A stretch of 64,000 nucleotides of DNA from Enterocloster aldenensis (GCF_003434055.1 NZ_QVEX01000018.1:1-64000); one strand, 5' to 3'. Counted from the stretch's first letter, positions 18,807 through 27,220 are shown. Made by a program: numbers and translations. The notes: generated by a model not told the origin, from the letters alone.

Positions 18807-19010
18807 TTACTTAAATACTTCAATGACACAATCCGGACATACCTGGGCGCACATGCAGCAGGCAATGCAGGATTCCGGGCGGGCGTCCACCACATAGCGG
18901 TATCCCTTTTTATTGATTCCTTCCCCTATTTCCAGGACCTGTCTGGGGCATACGTCTACGCATAGTCCGCAGCTTTTGCAGCTCTCCCTGCTGATTTCAA
19001 GTTTTGCCAT
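18807..19010 (-). CDS. 2[4Fe-4S] ferredoxin subunit of the 2-oxoacid oxidoreductase
   Basis: 67 residues with two clusters: Cys11-14-17-21 (CKSCGLCVDVCP) and Cys48-51-54-58 (CIACCMCAQVCP). RBS AAGGAGAGGAAG lies upstream; a GTG two codons earlier (19016) is an alternative start. This is the delta/ferredoxin subunit that carries electrons from the catalytic subunits to soluble ferredoxin. It lies 58 bp upstream of the alpha gene. Confidence 0.92.
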   Translation of the reverse strand: MAKLEISRESCKSCGLCVDVCPRQVLEIGEGINKKGYRYVVDARPESCIACCMCAQVCPDCVIEVFK

Positions 19011-19107
19011 AATCACACTTCCTCTCCTTTTTTATAAAGTTTCTTTGTTTGGATCATGCGTTCATGTTTTCATGTTTAAATCATGTTTCCATGTTTGAAC
19101 CATGTCT

Positions 19108-19773
19108 TCATACATATAGTTTGTCTACAAAGGTATCCAGTTCCAGCATCGGGACGTTTATCTGTTTTCTGACCCGGCTGGAAAATGTTTTGGAAACAGC
19201 CAGACACTTAATGCTTAAATCCAATTTGGCAAGCTCCTGTTCCAGTCTCCTGTAATATCCGGCAATCAGTTCCGCTGTTGTGTATCCGCCCATGTAAGGA
19301 TTGGCGATTACTTCCAGCCGTCCTGCCGGGACACGGGCTGAAACCATGATGGCGTCCAGGCTTTCCCTAATCTCCCCCACTGTGCCTGAAAATGCGCGGC
19401 AGGGATTGATTACATAGTAATAACGGGCGGTCTTTCCTGCCAGCAGTCCGGCAAACTGTCCCATCATGGCTGCGCCTGCCGCGTTCCCGCCTGCATCAAA
19501 TACACACCGGACCCCTTCGTCCTTTAAAAGGGCGCTGACCCCCATAGGCACCAGGGGGGAATCCCACAACTCCTGGTTTTCTGCCATATGTACCTGTCTT
19601 TTCTCTAGTAAGGATGAAAAATCCCTGGCCCGGAACAAACACTTTGTCTGGTCCATGTCTATCAGATACACTGGTTTTTCATCTTTTTCTGCCAGAAGGA
19701 TCGCTATGTTGGCGGCTATTTCTGTTTTTCCGCTTCCTGCTTCCCCAAGCAGTACAATATTGTGTATATCCAT
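19108..19773 (-). CDS. P-loop ATPase heading the 2-oxoacid oxidoreductase operon
   Basis: 221 residues. Classical Walker A GEAGSGKTE at residues 10-18, followed by ANIAILLAEKDEKPVYLIDMDQTK, the layout of SIMIBI (MinD/CooC/ParA-like) NTPases, but without the deviant KGGxGK lysine. VRCVFDAGGNAAGAAMM resembles their switch region. No DNA-binding or membrane segment. It is the first gene of the operon, ahead of the ferredoxin. Inference: an accessory protein, perhaps for cofactor insertion or complex assembly. Exact function not recognised. Confidence 0.7.
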   Translation of the reverse strand: MDIHNIVLLGEAGSGKTEIAANIAILLAEKDEKPVYLIDMDQTKCLFRARDFSSLLEKRQVHMAENQELWDSPLVPMGVSALLKDEGVRCVFDAGGNAAGAAMMGQFAGLLAGKTARYYYVINPCRAFSGTVGEIRESLDAIMVSARVPAGRLEVIANPYMGGYTTAELIAGYYRRLEQELAKLDLSIKCLAVSKTFSSRVRKQINVPMLELDTFVDKLYV

Positions 19774-19833
19774 ACCCCTTTCTCCATTTTCTTTTTTAAT
19801 TCAGAGCCGCGGCTTGTTTGGATGATGCCGTGC

Positions 19834-19880
19834 TTTACGTTTGCGAGACTGATTGTAGCACACTGTTTTTCGGAATGCAA
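19834..19880 (-). promoter_or_regulatory. Promoter and operator candidate of the oxidoreductase operon
   Basis: On the minus strand TTGCAT (19880-19875), 17 bp, TACAAT (19857-19852). The 12-mer CGCAAACGTAAA (plus strand tttacgtttgcg, 19834-19845) begins 6 bp after the -10 box, at about the transcription start. The same 12-mer recurs beside the divergent transporter promoter. Confidence 0.6.
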
Positions 19881-20038
19881 GTAATTTTTGATAATTTTTA
19901 CTAATTTTACATCATATTTTTATGCATATTATCTAATAAATTAAAAATAAAACGGAAATACCTATCATTTATGCTTAAAATATAACCATAATATACGTGA
20001 TATATACGTGTTTTATAAGCTTATTGCACAAAACCCTA

Positions 20039-20093
20039 TTGACTTATTTCAATACAGGGATTACTATGGGTGCATGGAGTTTTTACGTTTGCG
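20039..20093 (+). promoter_or_regulatory. Promoter and operator candidate of the DASS transporter gene
   Basis: TTGACT (20039-20044), 17-bp spacer, TACTAT (20062-20067). The 12-mer TTTACGTTTGCG at 20082-20093 sits 14 bp after the -10 box, in the early transcribed region. Two copies of TATACGTG lie in the same intergenic region near 19993-20010. The rest of 19774-20130 is AT-rich with no gene. Confidence 0.6.
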
Positions 20094-20130
20094 CGTCCTA
20101 CCAATATAAAATATCAGGGAGAGGTTTTTC

Positions 20131-21528
20131 ATGAAATCTGCAAATATTAAGAAATATGTTTTGAGCATTCTATGTATATTGATTGGGCTGGCCATCGGAC
20201 TGAGCCGTCCCCCAGGGGAACTGACCGTTGAAAGCATGCGCTATCTTGGCATCTTCATGACAGCTGTCCTTCTGCTGATCCTTCAGCTTTATCCGGCTCC
20301 CCTTGTTGCGCTGTTTGCCTGTATTGCTTTTGTTACCTTCCATGTGTGTACTTTCCCGGAGGCATTCTCGGCCTGGAGCGGGGATACCATGTGGACCGTT
20401 ATCCTGATGATGATTTTTGCCACAGGTATAGCAAAGACAGGGCTGATTGACCGTATTGCATTTAATACACTAAAGTTTTTCCCGGCTACATATACCGGTA
20501 TGGTGGTTGCAATCATGGCCACCTCCACCATCCTGTCGCCCATCGTGCCCAATTCCTATTCAAAATGCGCGGTGCTGGGCCCATTTGCCGCTTCCGTGGC
20601 CAAGGCTAATAACATTGAAAAAGGCAGCAAAGCTGCTGCCGGACTGTTCTGTGCCTTTTTTGTGCCTGCTGCCATCCACACCATGGCATTCCTCACCGGA
20701 AGCGCCATGACCTTTGTATTAATCGGCATGATGGGGGAAGGTTATTCTTTTAGCTGGTTTGGCTGGTTCATGTGCTGTTCCGTGTGGTTTGCCGTTAACC
20801 TGGTACTGACCTTCCTGTTTATCCTGGTATATTACAGGCCAAAGGAAAAGCTTAACATATCCAAGGACCTGATTAACCGTAAGATTGCTGAATTAAAGCC
20901 CATGAACAGCGATGAGAAAGCCGCATCCGTCATCCTTATCCTGTCCATACTGCTTTGGATTACCGGCTCCTATACGGGTCTGAAACCATATACGGTGGCA
21001 GCCCTTGCCTTCTGCGCCATGTTCCTCAAAGGGATCTTTACCATGAAGGATTTTCAGGACATGGTGCCCTGGGGCGGGCTGATAACCCTGGTTGCCTCCC
21101 TGCTGTCCATCTCAGCCCTCCTTGGCGTGGTTGGGGTCAATCACTGGCTGGCAAGTGTGGCCGCACCTGTCATTATCCGGTTCGTGCCCAATGTATATGT
21201 GTTCATCATTCTTCTGTGCGTGACTACATACCTGCTGCGTTACCTGGAATGTACCGGACTTGCCACACTTGCCATCATTGCAGCCATCTTCCTGCCAATC
21301 GGGGTTCCTTTGGGAATCCATCCCTTCATCACCCTGTTTGCAGATTACCTGGCAATGCTGGTGTGGAACCTGTCTTTCCATAATCCATATTATCTGCAGG
21401 CCGAGGCTGTTGTGGATGGGCTGGTGACCCATAGGAACGTGGTATCCATGTCCTACGCCTATATGGTCATCCATGTATTAGGCCTGATTGCAAGCGTGCC
21501 GCTGTGGAGATACCTGGGAATGTGCTGA
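20131..21528 (+). CDS. DASS-family sodium-coupled carboxylate/anion symporter
   Basis: 465 residues with about 12 hydrophobic segments; length and pattern fit the divalent anion:Na+ symporter family (SLC13/CitT-like). SPIVPNSYSKCAVLGP in the first half resembles the SNT-type substrate/Na+ motif, and a paired segment recurs in the second half (LECTGLATLAIIAAIFLPIG). RBS CAGGGAGAGG is upstream. It lies divergent from the oxidoreductase operon and upstream of an FCD regulator, so the likely cargo is a di- or 2-oxo-carboxylate feeding that operon. This is inference from context. Confidence 0.88.
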   Translation: MKSANIKKYVLSILCILIGLAIGLSRPPGELTVESMRYLGIFMTAVLLLILQLYPAPLVALFACIAFVTFHVCTFPEAFSAWSGDTMWTVILMMIFATGIAKTGLIDRIAFNTLKFFPATYTGMVVAIMATSTILSPIVPNSYSKCAVLGPFAASVAKANNIEKGSKAAAGLFCAFFVPAAIHTMAFLTGSAMTFVLIGMMGEGYSFSWFGWFMCCSVWFAVNLVLTFLFILVYYRPKEKLNISKDLINRKIAELKPMNSDEKAASVILILSILLWITGSYTGLKPYTVAALAFCAMFLKGIFTMKDFQDMVPWGGLITLVASLLSISALLGVVGVNHWLASVAAPVIIRFVPNVYVFIILLCVTTYLLRYLECTGLATLAIIAAIFLPIGVPLGIHPFITLFADYLAMLVWNLSFHNPYYLQAEAVVDGLVTHRNVVSMSYAYMVIHVLGLIASVPLWRYLGMC

Positions 21529-21614
21529 TTCATTGATTAATGATTGTATTTTCATATCCATCCCTATATAATTAGGATATTACCGGTCTTTGACCGAGCT
21601 GGGGGTTTGACGCT

Positions 21615-22319
21615 ATGACAGATACAATTACTGCTATGGGGAACGATTTGAAAAATTACGCTTATAACATAATGAAAGAACACCTGATAAATTGTACCTA
21701 TGCGCCTGGAAGCATTTTGAATGAAGCACATCTCACCGCGGGCCTGAAACTCAGCCGCACCCCGGTGCGGGAGGCAGTCAGCCGTCTGGAAAGCGAAGGC
21801 TTTGTGAAGGTTATTCCTAAAAAGGGAATCTACGTCACTGATATCCTTTTAAGCGATGTGCTGCAGATTTACCAGATACGCATGGAATTTGAACCCACCA
21901 TCCTCCGCCTGGCTGCTTCACGGCTTCCCAAGGAGGAAATCCAATACTTCTGCCAGAGATTTGAACACGGGGAGCCGGATGAGACAATCATGGACCGCAT
22001 CCAGCTGGATACCGCCATGCATCTGTTCATCATAGAACACTGCGGAAACCGCTACATGGTGGATGTCATGCACCGTGTTTATGATATCAGCAGCAGGATT
22101 GTTTATTTTGTCCATCAGAACCACGCCACGGTCCATGTTGAAGCCGGAGAGAACCTGGAAATCTTAAAACTGCTGCTGGAGGACAATGTGGACACTGCCA
22201 CGGAAAAGATGAAGGTCCATATAGAGCACTGCCGGATGGCGGCGCTGAACTATTTTTATACAATCCCCCAGGCAGCGCCGGCGCAGACTTATCGGGAAAA
22301 GTTATACAAAAAGCAGTAA
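21615..22319 (+). CDS. GntR-family transcriptional regulator, FadR/FCD subfamily
   Basis: 234 residues. N-terminal winged helix (AYNIMKEHLINCTYAPGSIL, then LKLSRTPVREAVSRLESEGFVKVIPKKGIYV) is textbook GntR. C-terminal all-helical FCD domain contains candidate metal/ligand residues (Asp in LDTAMHLFIIEHCGNRYM; later His in VHIEHCRM). FCD proteins usually sense organic acids. It follows the DASS transporter on the same strand (86 bp) and is the obvious candidate regulator of the divergent transporter and oxidoreductase promoters. Confidence 0.92.
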   Translation: MTDTITAMGNDLKNYAYNIMKEHLINCTYAPGSILNEAHLTAGLKLSRTPVREAVSRLESEGFVKVIPKKGIYVTDILLSDVLQIYQIRMEFEPTILRLAASRLPKEEIQYFCQRFEHGEPDETIMDRIQLDTAMHLFIIEHCGNRYMVDVMHRVYDISSRIVYFVHQNHATVHVEAGENLEILKLLLEDNVDTATEKMKVHIEHCRMAALNYFYTIPQAAPAQTYREKLYKKQ

Positions 22320-22357
22320 GGCATGGTATCATTATCAAACACGCCTGACTGTGTAAA

Positions 22358-22398
22358 TGGAAAGCCGTAAATCCAATTCAGGATTTACGGCTTTTCCA
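22358..22398. terminator. Bidirectional terminator between GntR and hydrolase genes
   Basis: aaagccgtaaatcc (22361-22374), loop aattca, ggatttacggcttt (22381-22394): a perfect 14-bp stem with A/T flanks on both sides, serving the convergent genes. Confidence 0.85.
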
Positions 22399-22400
22399 TG

Positions 22401-23105
22401 TCAGCCTGTCTGCAGGCAGTTTTCCATCCAATGATATAAAAAGTCCAATTGCTCCTGCGTATGGAACCAATGCTCACCATGTTGAAAGACAGTCAGGCTG
22501 CAATTAAATTCCTGGGCAAACTTCTCTACAACACTGCGTTCAATCAGATGATCGCTGCTGCCATATAATATGTGCGTGGGCGCCTCCCATCCGGCAGCCG
22601 GGCGGCTCCTGGTATACGCCAGATACTCCCATGAAAGCGTCTGTCCAAAGGAAGTCTGAATCACCTGTTCACGCCTTAAGCGCCCTTCTGACACATCAGC
22701 CTGCTTCATCATGTTCAGGATCAGGCGTTCCATGTCAAGTACAGGTGATACCAGCAAGCATTCTTCCAGCCACCCGCTTTCAAAGCCCAGCAGGCTGAAC
22801 CATGCCCCGATGCTGTTGGCGCACAGCGAAACATGCGTCCAATGGGACCGTATGTACTTCATGACGGACAACAATTCAGGAACCGCGCACCATGGGACAA
22901 AGGAATCTGCTTCCGCTTTCCTTTCCCCGTGTCCGGGCAGGTCAATGCTTAGGACCTGGCATGAATGACGGCTGGCTATGCCTGCAAATGCTTCGGCTTC
23001 CTCCTTATATCCGCCCTGACCGTGTACGTACAGGTATACTTTCGTGGACGGGTCGCCCCAGATAATTGCAGGAATCTGCATGATAGATATTTTTTGGGTT
23101 TTCAT
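22401..23105 (-). CDS. Alpha/beta-fold hydrolase
   Basis: 234 residues. Oxyanion-loop HGQGG at 28-32, then SIDLPGHGE, and a nucleophile elbow at Ser98 in CANSIGAW, where the first Gly of GxSxG is Ala. Acid Asp in ILYGSSDHLIE and a C-terminal His in HGEHWFH complete a plausible triad. No signal peptide, so cytosolic. It is divergent from a TetR-type regulator with palindromic sites between them. Substrate unknown; possibly an ester or lactone linked to the regulator's ligand. Confidence 0.85.
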   Translation of the reverse strand: MKTQKISIMQIPAIIWGDPSTKVYLYVHGQGGYKEEAEAFAGIASRHSCQVLSIDLPGHGERKAEADSFVPWCAVPELLSVMKYIRSHWTHVSLCANSIGAWFSLLGFESGWLEECLLVSPVLDMERLILNMMKQADVSEGRLRREQVIQTSFGQTLSWEYLAYTRSRPAAGWEAPTHILYGSSDHLIERSVVEKFAQEFNCSLTVFQHGEHWFHTQEQLDFLYHWMENCLQTG

Positions 23106-23164
23106 TCTGTTCTCCTGTCTGTTTTCTTAAGGTAGCTGCAATGCTATCTTATTGATGCAAAAAC

Positions 23165-23319
23165 TAACTATAGTAGTTATAAAACTAATATCATTAGTAT
23201 TATACAAAAATATATACCAACTGTCAATATTGCAGGTACAACATTCAGCTAAATGTTATGCCGGTTGGCTAATATTTATTGACTCGGCTAATACCCATTG
23301 ACGCCGCTAATATTATTAG
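23165..23319. promoter_or_regulatory. Cluster of palindromic TetR-type operator candidates
   Basis: Three inverted repeats with 3-bp spacers: TAACTA-TAG-TAGTTA (23165-23179), ACTAAT-ATC-ATTAGT (23184-23198) and CTAAT-ATT-ATTAG (23307-23319). The first two are centred 19 bp apart. GGCTAAT...ATTGAC is also directly repeated between about 23264 and 23303. All lie between the divergent hydrolase and TetR genes. Confidence 0.65.
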
Positions 23320-23363
23320 TTAAACTACTAAGGAGAGTCATTTCAGATAAGTGAGGAACCGTC

Positions 23364-23924
23364 ATGCGTGTTACGAAAACTGCCGTAGTGCAGACCGCTT
23401 CAGATATAGCCGACAAAAAAGGACTCAGCAGCCTTTCCTTAAAAACCGTTGCTGAGGCATTGGATATCCGTACCCCATCACTCTATAACCACATAGAGGG
23501 TTTAGATGACCTGCTGCGGGAAGTAGCCCACAATGGAATGAGGACCATGAATGAACGGATGTACCGTACCGCCATAGGCAAATCCGGGGACACGGCCATC
23601 CGATACGTTGGTATCGAGTATCTTAACTTCATGATAGAACATCCGGGGGTTTATGAGACCATCCAATGGGCCACATGGCACGGTAATGAAGAAACTGCAA
23701 AAATTTATGAAGATTATACCAATCTTCTGACCACCCTTATCCTTTCCATTCACCTAAAGGCGCCAAAAGTGGAGGACATATTAAATCTTCTCACAGGTAT
23801 GTTACATGGTTATGCCACCCTGCAGCTCCGTTCTGCCTTTATAAGGCCGGAGGAAACAAGAAATGGTCTTTGCGATGCCATGGATACGCTTCTTCTGGGC
23901 ATCCATCAGAAATATGACCGATAG
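23364..23924 (+). CDS. TetR/AcrR-family transcriptional regulator
   Basis: 186 residues. N-terminal HTH of the TetR type (VVQTASDIADKKGLSSLSLKTVAEALDIRTPSLYNHIEGLDDLL). C-terminal domain resembles the WHG/TetR_C_33 family (YLNFMIEHPGVYETIQWATW). It is divergently transcribed from the alpha/beta hydrolase, and the gap contains three short palindromes, so repression of the hydrolase and of itself is likely. Its stop lies 17 bp from the stop of the convergent MATE gene, leaving little room for a terminator. Confidence 0.9.
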   Translation: MRVTKTAVVQTASDIADKKGLSSLSLKTVAEALDIRTPSLYNHIEGLDDLLREVAHNGMRTMNERMYRTAIGKSGDTAIRYVGIEYLNFMIEHPGVYETIQWATWHGNEETAKIYEDYTNLLTTLILSIHLKAPKVEDILNLLTGMLHGYATLQLRSAFIRPEETRNGLCDAMDTLLLGIHQKYDR

Positions 23925-23941
23925 ATGCCCAGGCATTTGGA

Positions 23942-25348
23942 TTATGACAGGTTGGTTTCAGGCTGCCGGCCAGGGAAACCTGTTTTTTGCTGCTGCCTGT
24001 TTTTTGCTGCTGCCTGTTCTTTATGTAAATGGGCCGCCATGCACACGGTAACAATCCCGGAAAGCACATCCGCAGCGGGCTGGGCGTACAGAACCCCGTC
24101 AAGCCCCCAAAACATAGGGAGGACCAGGATGACAGGCACAAAGCAGATGCCCTGTCTGCATGCGCCAAGGATGCAGCCTTCCTTTGCTTTTCCCAACACA
24201 AGTAACAAGAAGGAATATACCGTATATAAGCCAAAAAGCATGAAAGAAAGACCGTTTGCCCTCAATGCCATGGCCCCCACACGTACCATTTCCATATCGT
24301 CTTTTGTAAACAGTGACATGATGTGGGTGGAAAATATGGCTGCCAAGGATCCGAATATCACGCAGAACGCGGTGGACCAGAGTATGGAGGTCCTGATTGC
24401 CGCATGCAGACGGTCAAACTTTTTAGCCCCGTAGCTGAATCCGGCAATGGGCTGGAAGCCTTTTAAAAATCCGAATACAATCAGACTGCCCATGGACATG
24501 ATCTTAGTGAGCGGTCCCATGGCGGCAAGGGCGGAGCTTCCGTAATCCTTGGCCGCATCGTTCATCATACTGATTGAAAGACTGGTCAGCAGCTGAAAAA
24601 CCAGTGTGGGAATCCCTATCTTCAAAATCCCGGACATGATTTCTTTAGAAAAATCACACGCTTTCACACTAAAACTAAACACGCTCTTCCTTCGGAAGAT
24701 ATAACGCACATAGACCAATGTGGAAACCATTTGTGATATGGCTGTAGCAATGGCCGCCCCGGCAACCCCAAGATCCAGCACATAGATGAATACAGGGTCT
24801 AATACCACATTCAGGGCTGCGCCTGCCATCAATGCGCACATAGCTGTTTTGGCTGCGCCCTCGCTTGACACAATATTATTCATGGTAACATTAAATACAT
24901 TGAAGATTGAAAATGTGATATAAATGCCGGAATACGTCATCGCATAGGGCATGACATCCTCCACTGCCCCAATCTGTTTCAGGATTGGCTTTAGGAAAAT
25001 CATGGAGCAGCAAATAACAATTGCCCCGATGGAAATGCTGCTGTATACAGCGGTGCTGGCCACTTTGTCGGCACTATCCCTGTCCCCGCATCCAAGAAGC
25101 CTTGAAAGACAGGCAGCAGCGCCATTTCCAAACAACAGGCCAAGCCCCACCACAATCTGTCCAAGAGGAAAGGCCACCGTGATTGCTCCCATCTGGTTGG
25201 TGCCCAGGCCCCCCACAAAATAGGTGTCCACCAGATTATAGAGTGCGTTAATCAGCATACCAACCATGGTTGGAAGGCCCAGCGCCACAAGTGCTTTTGG
25301 GATTGGCGCACTCCCCAGCAATTCCATTTTTGTGTTACATCCATTCAT
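23942..25348 (-). CDS. MATE family efflux transporter (DinF/NorM-like)
   Basis: 468 residues from ATG 25348 (AAAGGAGAGTTAAAC just upstream; an in-frame ATG six codons earlier is within the RBS region). Opens IPKALVALGLPTMVGMLINALYNLVDTYFVG and has about 12 hydrophobic segments. The polar C-terminal tail (KEQAAAKNRQQQKTGFPG) is encoded partly by a 17-bp tandem repeat, which is not a multiple of three. Divergent from a PadR regulator with a long inverted repeat between them, a common layout for regulated drug pumps. Confidence 0.92.
   Translation of the reverse strand: MNGCNTKMELLGSAPIPKALVALGLPTMVGMLINALYNLVDTYFVGGLGTNQMGAITVAFPLGQIVVGLGLLFGNGAAACLSRLLGCGDRDSADKVASTAVYSSISIGAIVICCSMIFLKPILKQIGAVEDVMPYAMTYSGIYITFSIFNVFNVTMNNIVSSEGAAKTAMCALMAGAALNVVLDPVFIYVLDLGVAGAAIATAISQMVSTLVYVRYIFRRKSVFSFSVKACDFSKEIMSGILKIGIPTLVFQLLTSLSISMMNDAAKDYGSSALAAMGPLTKIMSMGSLIVFGFLKGFQPIAGFSYGAKKFDRLHAAIRTSILWSTAFCVIFGSLAAIFSTHIMSLFTKDDMEMVRVGAMALRANGLSFMLFGLYTVYSFLLLVLGKAKEGCILGACRQGICFVPVILVLPMFWGLDGVLYAQPAADVLSGIVTVCMAAHLHKEQAAAKNRQQQKTGFPGRQPETNLS
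23980..24013. repeat. 17-bp tandem repeat at the 3' end of the MATE gene
   Basis: cctgttttttgctgctg at 23980-23996 and again at 23997-24013, with a partial third copy (cctgtt). Gain or loss of a unit would shift the frame of the last ~20 codons only. Confidence 0.8.
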
Positions 25349-25384
25349 GTTTAACTCTCCTTTCACTTGACACGTGATTAAAAA

Positions 25385-25434
25385 TATAGTAGTATAAATT
25401 ATAGTATCTTGTCGTTGTGGATTATACTACTATA
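25385..25434. promoter_or_regulatory. Operator candidate between MATE and PadR genes
   Basis: Perfect 13-bp inverted repeat: TATAGTAGTATAA (25385-25397) and TTATACTACTATA (25422-25434), with a further TATAGTAT between them. AT-rich dyads such as this are typical PadR-family sites (often ATGT...ACAT, which is not seen here). Confidence 0.55.
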
Positions 25435-25473
25435 CTTTATACTATTTGTCAATCATAAAAACAGGAGGGAATC

Positions 25474-26007
25474 ATGGCAGCCATAGATTTAGTTGTATTG
25501 GGCATGATAAAAAAACAGCCCTTAAGCGCCTATGACATTCAGAAATTAGTCGAGTACCGCAACATTTCCAAATGGGTAAAAATCAGCACACCATCCATTT
25601 ACAAAAAGGTAATTCAATTGGAGGAAAAGGGGTATATCAGAAGCAGTTCCGTAAAAGAAGGAAAAATGCCGGAGAAGGCGGTCTATTCATTGACAGACGC
25701 CGGGGAAGAAAAATTTGAATGTCTTATGCATGAGATTGCTTCCCAGCCCATTCACTTTTTTCTGGATTTCAATGCCGTGATTGTGAATCTGTCCAGTCTT
25801 TCGCCAGAAAGCCAGAGGTCCTGTCTGGACAGTATTGAGGAAAATGTAAAAACCCTAAAGGCCTATCTGGAAGAAAACATCCGTGAAAAAGAAACAGCGC
25901 CAAATATTCCGCAAACAGGCATGGCTGTTTTACAGCAGCAATATGCATTGGCGCAGTCAATTGAAACATGGATTGCTTCGCTAAAGGATAACAATCCGCA
26001 TACATGA
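25474..26007 (+). CDS. PadR-family transcriptional regulator
   Basis: 177 residues. The N-terminal winged helix matches PadR (LVVLGMIKKQPLSAYDIQKLV, then STPSIYKKVIQLEEKGYI and KAVYSLTDAGEEKF). The C-terminal helical part is the dimerisation domain (PadR_C/Vir-like). RBS ACAGGAGGGAATC precedes the ATG. Likely represses the divergent MATE pump and responds to a pump substrate. Confidence 0.92.
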   Translation: MAAIDLVVLGMIKKQPLSAYDIQKLVEYRNISKWVKISTPSIYKKVIQLEEKGYIRSSSVKEGKMPEKAVYSLTDAGEEKFECLMHEIASQPIHFFLDFNAVIVNLSSLSPESQRSCLDSIEENVKTLKAYLEENIREKETAPNIPQTGMAVLQQQYALAQSIETWIASLKDNNPHT

Positions 26008-26127
26008 TATGGACTTACTTTTTGCAGGAATGTAACTCCGGGGAATTGCGGTTCTCCGGGATGGGACAGGGGGATAAAAGCAGCAGTCTCATGGTTGGAT
26101 AGGGTCTGGGGATTCCTTCATCCATGC

Positions 26128-26853
26128 TTACTCCGTAATCCGGCTGATTCCCATATCAATATACGGATAACCGCCAAATTCCTGCTCAATTGCTTCACTG
26201 GCCAGGTTGAACCAGCTTATACAGTTATCCAATATGATGGCATCGCTGGTAATCACATGATCCTGCTGTTTTAACACGGAATCCACGTTGTGTATGGTAA
26301 CTGCCTGGACCTCATAATCAAAGTTTTCCAATAATTCCATAATCCTATCTTTCAGCCTGCCTGAATTAGAAACCGGTGAATCCAGGTAAAAAACAGCTTT
26401 GCGGATCTGGTTGGATTCCAATACCTTTCCAATCCGTGTGATTGCCATGTCCGTTTTATCAATTAAGCGGTAGGTTCCCCTAAGTCCAGCCAGGTCCCTT
26501 ATGGTCCCATCCATGCATTTTAACAGCGGGGAGCCTGAGAACGCCACTTCCATGGTTATGATGAGGTTGAAACCGTCAATATTTACCGTGCAGCCTTCCA
26601 GGCTGCCTTTTAATTCCTTATCCATCCTTAACCGGATTTTTTCTTTTGGTGAGATGGCCCTTACCAGGGCCAGCCGCTGCCTTTCAGACAATAAATAATG
26701 GTTTCCCACAAATACGGAGGCGCTCTTGATAGGATATCCCCGGTTCAGCAAATAGTACAGATTACTCCCAGCAGCAAGCAGCTTCTCCATCCCGTCTTCG
26801 GAAAATTCCCTTTTGTCGCTGGGTACGTATCCTCTTTGAACCATCTTCCCCAT
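26128..26853 (-). CDS. DUF434 domain-containing protein
   Basis: 241 residues. The N-terminal part (PSDKREFSEDGMEKLLAAGSNLYYLLNRGYPIKSASVFVGNHYLLSERQRLAL) matches DUF434. The C-terminal half (NIDGFNLIITMEVAFSG, AVFYLDSPVSNSGRLKD, DAIILDNCISWFNLASEAI) resembles a nucleotide- or RNA-processing-like alpha/beta domain usually found with it. AGGAGGATTGAAGG precedes the start. Function is not established for the family. Stands alone. Confidence 0.8.
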   Translation of the reverse strand: MGKMVQRGYVPSDKREFSEDGMEKLLAAGSNLYYLLNRGYPIKSASVFVGNHYLLSERQRLALVRAISPKEKIRLRMDKELKGSLEGCTVNIDGFNLIITMEVAFSGSPLLKCMDGTIRDLAGLRGTYRLIDKTDMAITRIGKVLESNQIRKAVFYLDSPVSNSGRLKDRIMELLENFDYEVQAVTIHNVDSVLKQQDHVITSDAIILDNCISWFNLASEAIEQEFGGYPYIDMGISRITE

Positions 26854-27062
26854 CCTTCAATCCTCCTGATCAGATGTTTTCATGCTCTTGAATTTCATTT
26901 ATGTCATAGGTGTTTTATTTAGAAAGCTCCCGCTTTAGCGGCTTACTCCTTGAAACGGTGAAGGGCGGTTTTTCAAGGGTTTGAGGGGTATTTGCGCGCT
27001 ATTGGTGTGCTACTCTGCCACACTGAGGGCTGCTCACTACCACATCAAAATTTTTAAACCAA

Positions 27063-27091
27063 TAGACATTTTGTTTCTTTATAGCTATACT
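27063..27091 (+). promoter_or_regulatory. Peptide promoter, unit 1
   Basis: TAGACA (27063-27068), 17 bp, TATACT (27086-27091). Start expected near 27098, giving a leader of about 35 nt containing CTTTCC-agca-GGAAGG, which can pair and hide the SD. Confidence 0.6.
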
Positions 27092-27133
27092 TAATATGCT
27101 GTTGACTCTTTCCAGCAGGAAGGAGGTGTACTT

Positions 27134-27220
27134 TTGGAATACATAATCGCTTTTCTTATCTCTATTGCGGCAGGTATAGTCTGCTACTATATTTGCAAAT
27201 GGCTGGATAGAGATAAGTAA
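27134..27220 (+). CDS. 28-residue hydrophobic peptide, type I toxin candidate, copy 1
   Basis: TTG start 7 bp after AGGAGG. The product has one hydrophobic span (IIAFLISIAAGIVCYYI) and a charged tail KWLDRDK. The arrangement (strong SD, single membrane span, terminator, convergent antisense promoter) is that of TxpA/BsrG-type toxins. Not recognised as a named family; toxicity is inferred. Confidence 0.65.
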   Translation: MEYIIAFLISIAAGIVCYYICKWLDRDK

